From Chrysopilus asiliformis (Eukaryota > Arthropoda > Insecta > Diptera > Rhagionidae): a stretch of DNA of 64,000 bases. The translations under genes and the position numbers were made by a program. Under the pieces are notes generated by a model. That model made no database searches. It had not been told where the DNA came from and was given only the letters and a program-made list of their open reading frames with translations. Positions 56,201 to 64,000 of this stretch are shown in pieces (position 1 is the first letter of the stretch; each line of letters begins with the position of its first letter). The DNA is taken from contig OZ035960.1 in assembly GCA_964034945.1 (NCBI GenBank), forward strand, positions 53,066,706 to 53,130,705, given 5' to 3'.

Positions 56201-59200
56201 AAGTCACTGTTTGGTGCAGATTTTGGTCTGGCGAAATCATCGGTCCGTACTTCTTCCAAAACGAAACTGGCTTTGTCATCACCGTCAATGGCGAGCGCTG
56301 CAGATCGATGATAAGAAACTTCTATTAGCCTAAACTGGATGATATGGCTACCGACAACATGTGGTTTCAACAGGATGGCGCTACATGCTACACAGCGCAT
56401 GCCACGATGGACATTCTGCACGAGCGATTTGAGGGCATGGTTATTTTTTACGTAAACTGGTCACCGAGATCGTGCGATTTAGTGCCGTTTGCACCAACAA
56501 AACTTAGCAACTTATGTACAACTTAAAAAATTTAAGTCGAAGAATTTCTACGGTTTAAGTAGGCTAACCACAACTTAATTTTTTAAGTATAATACGCGCA
56601 AACGGGCCTTAATGGCTTAGACTTCTGCCTTTGGGGCTATCTTAAATCGCAGGTCTATGCGAATAAACCGCAAACAATTCATGCCCTTAATGCCAACATT
56701 ACGAACGGCATTCAGCATTTTCAGCCAGATTTATGCGACAGAGTCATCGAAAATTGGACATCCCGAATACGCGCCACCAAGCAAAGCCGCGGCGGACATT
56801 TGAACGACGTTATATTCCATACTTAGTGCCATAACATAATCTTCCAAGCAAAAAAAATATTGAGTGGATATCTCACACACAACTTGTTTTATTGACATTT
56901 ACAAATCGAACGTCCTTATTGAAAGACCCTTTACCACAGAACTATATAACATAGAACAACTGTCACCATACAAAGCTCTGCTGAAAAATAGTCCCAAAAG
57001 TATTTCCCTCTTTATCGTACTTGAACGCATCCACTGAACTGTATAAGGTCGCGAAATTCAAATTTAGTTTGCCGCGAAATTCAAATTTCACAAGTTTGAG
57101 ACTAACTTTAGGCGCAAACAAATAACTTTAGGCGCCAACACCATTCCGAAAGTATATTTTCCTTTGACAGCTCACGGTTTAAACGGGAGGACCATATTTA
57201 TTTTCATACGGTTATCTTGCTCTTAATTGACAGTGTTGCCGTTTTGAAAGTTTTCGAGTCGGATTTTATCAAGTTTGATTAAAAATATCTGATGTAAACA
57301 ACACATGACTTCTTTTCTTAATATTTAAAGTTTAAGAAAAAAATTGTGAAAAAAAAATATTTTTTTCTTCAAATATATCAAGAACTGTTTGAGATACGTA
57401 AAAACCGTTAAAGAGAAAATATCTGAAATTTTAAATATTTTTCTAAAAATTCATAGTCTTCGAGGAATTCTCAAAACGCGTGGGTTTTTCTGAAAACGCA
57501 TAACGCATAGTTTTCGAGGAATTCTCGAAAAACCGTATTTAATAAAAATGTATAGGAGGCACCCGTCATAGCTAACGGTAGTTTTCCAAAAGTGAATAGA
57601 AAACTACGATTTTGGCAAAACTCCTCGCGTGGAAATTTTGAAAATCTGAAGACAAATCGAATTTTTTAATGTGTTGTCATTTCAGTCATTATTTTTCAAC
57701 AGGGTACGGAGATACATTATTTTTTATTCTCGGATTTAAAAAATTCCATTCGGGAATCGAATCGAAAATTTCGAGAATCGAAAATATGATTTGATTGTGA
57801 ATTTATCGCAAAAGAATGAAAATTGATTGGCGAATTCCATTATTGTATGAAATGTTTAGATGGATTGAAAAAAGGGACGGTGCGCGGGAAGGGGTATGGC
57901 TTAATAGAATGGTAAAGGGGAAATTTTATGTTGGAAGGTGAAAAGTTGGGGGAGGTGGGGGGAGGATACGTTAGAACTATAGTTAACAAGCGAATAAATT
58001 AATTACCCAATTCTAGTTCTACGAAAAGCCGACCATTCTTTTTTATTCACAACTTGAAAAGTTGAGTTACAAAAGGTTTTGATTCGCTCGCGATCAAAAG
58101 AATCGGTTTCTGTTCATTCGCGAGAGAATCGAGAACATAAAATTGTTTATGAAAAGAATCCTTCGGGAATTTCATTTATTCGTGAATTATTCGAATACAA
58201 AAGAATTTTATTTTCCATACGCGAATCGAATTTTCCGTACCCTGCTTTTCATTTAAGACCAAAAAATTGAAAGTCCAGGAATACGTACAGTGTCTTCGCG
58301 TAGATTTTAATTGTCTATTGCCAGAGCCATAGATTAACCACTAAGATAATTCAAGTGGAAACAACGAAATGCCAAGAAAAATTGTACCCAATATCCAAGA
58401 GCTTAAAGGTATTGAGACCTGATATCGCCCCCTTCCGAGGCCCCCCCCCCCCTCAGCTACGCCCCTGACAGCGGCTGGTTAATTTTTCAACACCCCGCCC
58501 ATCCTGTAATATAAAAATGTTGCCATGAAAATGAATCCCAAAAATGGGTCAAGTATGGTCAAAAGAGTTCGCTGTAAATGCACACAAATGTAGAAACGAT
58601 ACTTCTTTTAAAGTTTGTAATATGGCTGAATCTTGACTGCGTGCGTGATCATGTATATTTCGTAGGTTTTGACATTATTATTAGATCAGTTACCTTTAAA
58701 TTCTTTCAGGAATTCTTACGTGAGTGAGTAGACTTTTGAAATCGACTTTAAATTTTTCGCTCGAAGATTATTCTAGGCTATAAACAATTAACAGCATATC
58801 AATATTAGTATTTTTCTCTTAGAATTCATTTACATATATGATTTGATTAAATTTGGCATTTAATAAAATTTAGAAATTTTCTTGCTTGCATGCTTTTTCT
58901 TTAAAATTGTGCTGTATTATTGGCTTATGTAAAACGTAGGAGTAAAGAGGCAAAGGAAAGCCACGTGGAGACGAAGGATGAAGACGAGATCAACATCAAG
59001 TAAGTTATTTTTTTTTGGTAATTTTGTTTACTTTTGTTATTTTTTTGGTTTATTTAATGATTTTTTCTTTTATTCATTAGGAAAAAATCTGTTGAGGATC
59101 TCATAAACGGAACACAAGAAGTTATTGGGAATAGTATTACTCAAGCGATTTCTTTTACAAGTTCAAATATTTTACAACCGTCGCCGACATTACCAAAAAA

Positions 59201-59261
59201 GACACCGAGTCCATCAAGTAGTCCTAGAGCTAGTCCTAAGCCTTTGACTAAGAAGGAACAA

Positions 59262-59293
<32 letters not shown>

Positions 59294-62200
59294 ACAGCAA
59301 CAGCAGCAGCAGCAACAACAACAACAACAACAACATCAACAACCGCAACAACAGCCACCTGCAAAAAGTGATTCGCACACATCGCTTAATATAAATATCG
59401 ACAATAACAACGAAGTGAGTTGATTTCTTAATATTTTATATTAGATAATGTAAAATGACTAAAGTGATATTTGTTTTATTTGTTTTCAATATACAAAACA
59501 AAAATCGTAAAAATAAAAATATAATTTCCTTTTTAATTTTTTTAAACTAATTTTGGTGTGATTGAAATGACTTAAACTTTGGTGATTCATAGGTTAATAC
59601 GGTTTTAGCACTTTTTTATACTCTACTAGCAGACCCTACGTTGGCAGCTAAAAGTTTTTTGTATAAATTTTAGAATGCCAAAAAACCATAAATAAAAGTT
59701 TAGGGGAAAAATGTTATCCTTACAGGACCTTCCGTTTAGCATTTGAAAAATCGAACACTGGATTCGTGATCAGCGACCCCAAAGACCCTATAGTGCCAAT
59801 TTTTCCGAGGAAAAATGGAAAAAAGGATATTTTCGTTATCCTTACAGGACCTTCTGCCTTGAATTTTGAAAATCTAACATAGCTAAGAACCTGCTCCTGG
59901 CAACGCAGATCATTTTGCAAAAAACCGCGTAAAAATCGGTCCAGTAGTTTTTGAGTCTTGTAATCTCAAACAAACAGACAGACAAACAGGCAGACAAACA
60001 TCCATTTTTAAAAGCTTTTATTTAGCTTGCCTTCGTGTCTGTTTGTCTGTCAGATCAAATCTTGCAACCCAATTTTGACCCACTTCCACTTGTCCGATTG
60101 ACTTGAAATTTTGCACACTTATATAAGTCCGATGACAATACAATATTTTCACTACTTCGTCCTTGTAAGGATAAGAGAAGGTCCTGTAAGGATAACGTGA
60201 TTATCCTTTTCTTCAAATTTTCCGGAAAAAAATCTATTCTGGGGGTTTTTGGAGTCGCTGAATCCGAATCTGTCATTAAAAAGTCAGTAAGGATAACGGA
60301 AGGTCCTGTAAGGATAACGTGATTATCCTTTTCTCCAAATTTTCCGGAAAAAAATCTATTCTGGGGGTTTTTGGGGTCGCTGAATCCGAATCTGTCATTA
60401 AAAAGTCAGTAAGGATAACGGAAGGTCCTGTAAGGATAACGTGATTATCCTTTTCTCCAAATTTTCCGGAAAAAAATCTATTCTGGGGGTTTTTGGGGTC
60501 GCTGAATCCGAATCTGTCATTAAAAAGTCAGTAAGGATAACGGAAGGTCCTGTAAGGATAACGTGATTATCCCTTTCTCCAAATTTTCCGGAAAAAAATC
60601 TATTCTGGGGGTTTTTGGGGTCGCTGAATACGATTCTCAAGTTAAAAAGCCTGTAAGGACATCTCAAATGTAAGGATATATATTCGAAGACTAAAAAGAA
60701 CAAAATAAAAAAAAAAAAAATTTTAAAAAAAGCTTTTATTAAAAAAAAAATGCACTAAAAAGAAAAAAATAATTTTCTGAACGCTGTGTATCACAAATAT
60801 AAAAGCTTTTATATTTGTGATACACAGCGTTCAGAAAATTTTTTTTTTTTTTTAGTGCATTCTTTTTTAATAAAAGCTTTTTTTTAAAATTTTTTTTAAA
60901 TTTTTTTTTTATATAGATATGAGAATTTTATGATTGACCTCTGGCTATTGTAGCTTTTCTTATCACACAAAATCACTTAAAAAATATTTTCAATTGTATC
61001 GTTGCAGGATTCTATAAGCAAATCTAGTGATAGTTCACAGCAGACATCTAGTGACGCCAGTAAATCACTTGGAACTGACAGTGATAAACCGAAGAATGCA
61101 TCTAAAATCTCTGAAAGAGCAAAAAAGAAATCCTGGTACAGTGTCCTATACCCTTCGTACAAATCTAGATCTGAAGACTTTAAAAAATTATTCAAAGATG
61201 TTCCAGATGATGAAAGATTAGTTGTCGGTAAGTTAATCAGTTAAGTCAGCTACGCTTTGACGGCTGTAAGCGTGAAATTCAAGCTCTTAAAAGTTTTCAC
61301 AATTCAAACTGTATTTTTTTTGTCAGAAAACTCCTTGCATATTTAAAACATTTAAAATATTCAAATAGTATTTTTATGAAGCGTGGGCCATCGTTTGTTT
61401 TCTTTTTGAAATTGCAATAAAATAAACACAGTTTAATAAAGTTTATTGCTTTATTGAAAAGAGTAAATCTTCCGATTAGTTATGGAATATGATTTCATTC
61501 AAATGGCTGTCTCGGCTAGCTTTGCAGTCAGACATCAGACAAACAAACACAAATCACGGTTTTATTATATGTATAAGATATAAAAAATATAGATTATGGG
61601 TATGCATGTAACCAGCCAAAAATTACGCATTGAGATTTGCCGTATTTTTATGCGGAGTGTTTCATTAACGTATTCTTCAAATAATTTGTGTAAATCGATC
61701 AGCTGTTCCGTAGTCAAAACTAGAAATTGGAAAAGCTTAGAATCACATTAATTGAAATATGGGGACAAATTACACAAAATAAATCTTATTATTATAGCTG
61801 AATTTTACAATTGATCGAAATCTCAGTATTTGACGTTTGCGTAATTTTACGATGTTGTGTGCACATTCAAATCGTCGCGTAAATTTACGAGGGTCGTGTA
61901 AAACTTTTTTTATGCAAAATTTTACAGTTCATTTTCGAGGTGATAAACTTTACCCTACTGATTTCTAAGTTATCGAAACCGATGCGTTTATGGATTAAGG
62001 ATCCACTGTATTAAAAAAATTAAAGGAACCGCACTTTGAATTCAATGATAATTTTATTCGTCCTGCGAGAAGTCCCGGAACGTTTTTTTTATAAAAATAG
62101 TAAATTTCTGCAAGACGAATTTTGAGTTTGCGCGCCACTTGACTATGCGACAGGAAAACATTTGCGAGTTTTGTTCAGTGAAAACGTACCATTGACTCCT

Positions 62201-63947
62201 TCTGCATTCAAATATTTCTGACTCGTACCTACTCATAACATTATTATACCCGTATGGTGAAACCAAAGGGTATATTAACTTTGCCTTACCGTTTGTAACG
62301 CCAAGATCTCGTCATCGCACACAAAAATGAATTACACCAGTGTGTTTAGAATGATGAAAAAAGTTGAATTTAGCATGTCCGTCCGTCCGTCTGTCTGTCC
62401 GTCTGTCTGTCCGTCTGTCTGTCCGTCTGTCCGTCTGTGGCGCGGATTGCGGGCGCACGGATTGAGCTAGAGACTTGAAATTTTGCGCAGATTCGTTTTT
62501 CGTAAAATGTGAGGCTAAGTTCGTTAATGGGCAAAAATGGACCATTAGGGGGGGTACCCCCCATACGAACGAAAACGTTTTTTGTGAATATCTCGAAAAC
62601 AATGCATCTTATCAAAAAAGTCCAAGAACAAAAGTTATTTAGGATATGATTCTACATAAAACTCCCATACATCAAAATCCGATTGGAATAAAAGTTTGAC
62701 TTCAAAGTGGAATTTTGGTATAACTGTTCGAATTTTGATACGAATATCACCATACGGGTCTCCAATGATTGCCAGATTGGCAATTATAGCTTTTGTTATG
62801 TTTTTCATAGCAAAATTATTTTGTTGTTATTATGAATTAAGAATAAGAGTTTAATCAGTATTTTAAAATCTAAAAAGAAATATTTTTACGCACGGTTTCT
62901 TGTACATCTGTCTGATATTTTAGCGCGTCTGATTTATCAACACGCGTGTGATAAACGAGATGAATGAATTTTGTGTATGACAAAAGTAAACAAACACAAC
63001 GAAATTCGTATGCTATAAAAAATTATAAATACACAAATTGGTTTATTTTATTTTGGCCATATCAATTCTATCACTTGGTGCGATTCATTCGAGAAACAAA
63101 GAAAAAAAATCACACATTTTCTGATAGTAAATTAGGTGATCGTCATAAATAAAATGTCGTTGCAATTAAACGTAGAGTGTGTTTTAAATGGTTTCATTTC
63201 AAATTTTATATATTGCGAGGAATTTATTGCTATATCAATTTTACTTGCTTTCATAAACGGTTCATTACTCATAAAGCAATTGTTAGGTTTATTTTTTTCG
63301 AAGAAACTTTCATTTATAATTAAATATTTTGTACAGTTGTGATTTTTACGATTAACAGAAATACAGATATACTGAGTAAAATATTGTTCGAAAAAACTAA
63401 ACGTAAAACATTTGAATTTTATCATGAGTAATGCGTTTGATGTTTATTTATAGACAGATAAATTTTCAAGACCAGCGCTTTCGTTAAATTTTTTAAATAA
63501 GAACTAAAAGAACTTAATTTGAATTGTGCTAATAAGCAACAACGTCCTCAAGATAACAAGTGTGTTGATTGTGTTAAATAAATTTAATTTAATTGATATA
63601 TTGTTTACATTTTCCGTAATTTATATTTGACCATAGATTATTCTTGCGCTTTACAACGTGATATTTTGGTTCATGGGCGCCTCTACGTTTCACAGAATTA
63701 TATTTGCTTCTATGCTAACATCTTTCGTTGGGAGACTTGCTTAAGCATACGATGGAAGGATGTGACAGCAATTAGTAAAGAGAAAACTGCTCGTGTGATA
63801 CCGAATGCTATCTCAGTTTGTACAGATAGTGAGAAGCATTTCTTCACATCATTTACTACACGTGATAAGGCATTTTTAATGCTATTTCGAGTATGGCAGA
63901 ATGCATTAATGGACAAACCTATGCAGCCGCAGGAAATGTGGCAATGG
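53274..63947 (+). CDS. Aster/GRAMD1-type sterol transfer protein, 5' part
   Basis: Exons: 58940-58999, 59081-59414, 61008-61227 and 63637-63947, continuing beyond the window, with consistent phases. A tentative first exon, 53274-53323, starts MTSVPPLNKQRNN and ends AT before GTGAGT; this joins in phase to GAGTAAAGAG at 58940. Aster proteins sit in the ER at contacts with the plasma membrane and move cholesterol through a VASt/START-like domain. Here the leader is low-complexity, with about 25 consecutive Gln (59248-59333), S/P-rich flanks, and an S/K-rich segment. A GRAM domain follows: SWYSVLYPSYKSRSEDFKKL, FKDVPDDERLVVDYSCALQR, GRLYVSQNYICFYANIFRWE, and ending ALMDKPMQPQEMWQW. The VASt domain and membrane anchor should be to the right. 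Introns are repeat-rich. The first exon is the least certain part. Confidence 0.8.
55883..56931 (+). mobile_element. Mariner/Tc1 (IS630) element, decayed transposase
   Basis: The inverted ends GGGTCTTTCAATAAGGACGC and the inverse near 56909-56930 are flanked by TA (55881-55882 and 56932-56933). The transposase relic (55989-56826) begins MTMEGYSVEQRVQIIKFY, then is deleted and frame-shifted. Recognisable parts are NGYVNKQNCRIWGDTNPHEI, NMWFQQDGATCYTAHATMDI (second catalytic Asp), NWSPRSCDL, then after an insertion LDFCLWGYLKSQVYANKPQT and SRGGHLNDVIFHT. Multiple frames show it is dead. Confidence 0.82.
56482..56608. mobile_element. 127-bp MITE inside mariner transposase
   Basis: It splits the transposase reading frame between SCDL and LDFCLWG. 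The ends GTGCCGTTTGC and GCAAACGGGCC are near-inverse and TTA occurs on both sides (56479-56481 and 56609-56611). It is non-coding. Confidence 0.6.
57200..57690. repeat. Relative of the 9862-11865 inverted-repeat element
   Basis: It shares ACATGACTT.CTTCT, AATATTTAAAGTTT, GATA(C/T)GTAAAAAC and a later block (TAGCTA(A/G)CGGTA, GATAGAAAACTACGATTT-like) in the same order as parts of the left and right arms of the 2-kb element. Confidence 0.6.
57700..58244. mobile_element. hAT element with near 8-bp TSD
   Basis: The ends CAGGGTACGGA and TCCGTACCCTG are perfect inverses. TTTTTCAA (57692-57699) and CTTTTCAT (58245-58252) match at six of eight positions. The subterminal GAATCGAAT/CGAGAATCG motifs repeat. 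A G-rich segment (57880-57970) lies inside. There is no transposase. Confidence 0.68.
59640..60060. repeat. Non-LTR 3'-end-like debris in Aster intron
   Basis: It contains CGGTCCAGTAGTTTTTGAGT, then an ACAG/ACAA-rich stretch (59970-60000). Two inverse GTTATCCTTACAGGACCTTC segments (about 59712 and 59840) relate to the tandem array to the right. Confidence 0.45.
60177..60663. repeat. Tandem array, 4 x 122 bp
   Basis: Four consecutive units start at 60177, 60299, 60421 and 60543, each beginning GAAGGTCCTGTAAGGATAAC and containing TCTATTCTGGGGGTTTTTGG and TCGCTGAATCCGAATCTGTC. Units 2-4 are almost identical, so the array expanded recently. A relative of the core is at 22147-22200. Confidence 0.9.
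60708..60905. repeat. ~200-bp palindrome
   Basis: Centred at 60805/60806 on AAAAGCTTTT. The arms, about 95 bp each, are inverse through TTTTCTGAACGCTGTGTATC and an A/T-rich AAAAGCTTTTATT.. section, with differences only in homopolymer length. It lies about 100 bp before the exon at 61008. Confidence 0.88.
61228..63636. other. Aster intron before the GRAM exon
   Basis: It contains a full family R copy at 62243-62803. The rest is AT-rich and no exon is seen. The frames at 63132-63425 are low-complexity. Confidence 0.5.
62243..62803 (+). repeat. Repeat family R, full-length copy
   Basis: It begins ATTATACCCGTATGGTGAAA and continues CCAAAGGGTATATTAACTTT, so the first 32 bp hold an inverted TATACCC/GGGTATA pair. 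It then has ACACCAGTGTGTTTAGA, a GTCC/GTCT microsatellite (62379-62438), GGCGCGGATTGCGGGCGCAC, GGGGGGGTACCCCCCATACG, and ends with the palindrome ATTGCCAGATTGGCAAT and TATAGCTTTTGTTATG. There is no ORF with family features. Confidence 0.78.
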
Positions 63948-64000
63948 GTATGTATAGAAACAAAAATGAATTAAAGAATTTTATTACTAAATAATTTACA

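Larger units (their letters stand above)
53324..58939. other. Putative Aster intron 1
   Basis: 5.6 kb, AT-rich. It contains a mariner relative with a nested insertion, a fragment related to the long inverted-repeat element, and a hAT element. 57050-57160 has short direct repeats of CGCGAAATTCAAATTT and AACTTTAGGCGC. 58440-58453 is poly-C. 53324-55880 shows nothing recognisable. Confidence 0.45.

Noticed and set aside
60177..60663. CRISPR array or satellite centromere
   Set aside because: Units abut without variable spacers and there are only four; this is a short minisatellite in an intron.

Overview
The window is nuclear DNA from an insect, most likely a dipteran. The host genes have insect orthologues with short GT-AG introns, the DNA is AT-rich, and the space between genes is packed with DNA transposons, MITEs and non-LTR debris. 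The key marker is a complete 11-exon Ir25a gene, the chemosensory ionotropic co-receptor of arthropods. I cannot place the species.

Host genes from left to right: (1) the 3' part of a GNAT-fold N-acyltransferase gene (913-4564, +); (2) a decayed, intron-bearing Nup37-like fragment (19190-19750, -); (3) farnesyl/geranylgeranyl transferase alpha subunit, complete in 6 exons, 342 aa (20052-21489, +); (4) Ir25a, complete in 11 exons, 936 aa (24298-39626, -), with two large repeat-filled introns; (5) fizzy/Cdc20, complete in 4 exons, 541 aa (48086-49892, -); (6) the 5' part of an Aster/GRAMD1 sterol-transfer gene (53274 to past the right edge, +), with a polyglutamine tract and a GRAM domain. Exon boundaries were read by eye from splice signals, and reading-frame continuity was checked by counting lengths. 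The genes look like independent housekeeping and sensory loci with no shared pathway.

Mobile DNA fills most of the rest. Several elements can be bounded to the base by terminal inverted repeats plus target-site duplications (TSDs): hAT elements at 12234-13411, 15067-15414, 34251-35808, 36393-36707, 40724-42094, 43496-44290, 51576-52462 and 57700-58244; a pogo/Tigger-like element at 7656-8132; a mariner/Tc1 relative at 55883-56931; TTAA-flanked piggyBac-type MITEs at 6075-6297, 9028-9335 and 34420-34925; and a Harbinger-type MITE at 26765-26944. A non-LTR retrotransposon with most of its reverse transcriptase ORF (44982-47680) sits inside an older repeat. That repeat (called family R here) recurs at least five times, has a small palindrome at one end and a GTCC/GTCT microsatellite inside, and I cannot assign it to a class.

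Points most worth a second look: family R; a near-perfect 390-bp palindrome in Ir25a intron 8; a four-copy direct/inverted cluster ending about 34 bp from the Ir25a exon 8 splice donor; a 122-bp tandem array plus a long palindrome just before an Aster exon; the three-level nest at 51450-52715; and the intron-retaining Nup37 fragment. I found no new defence system, CRISPR array, operon or other clearly undescribed system. The novelty here lies in repeat structure.
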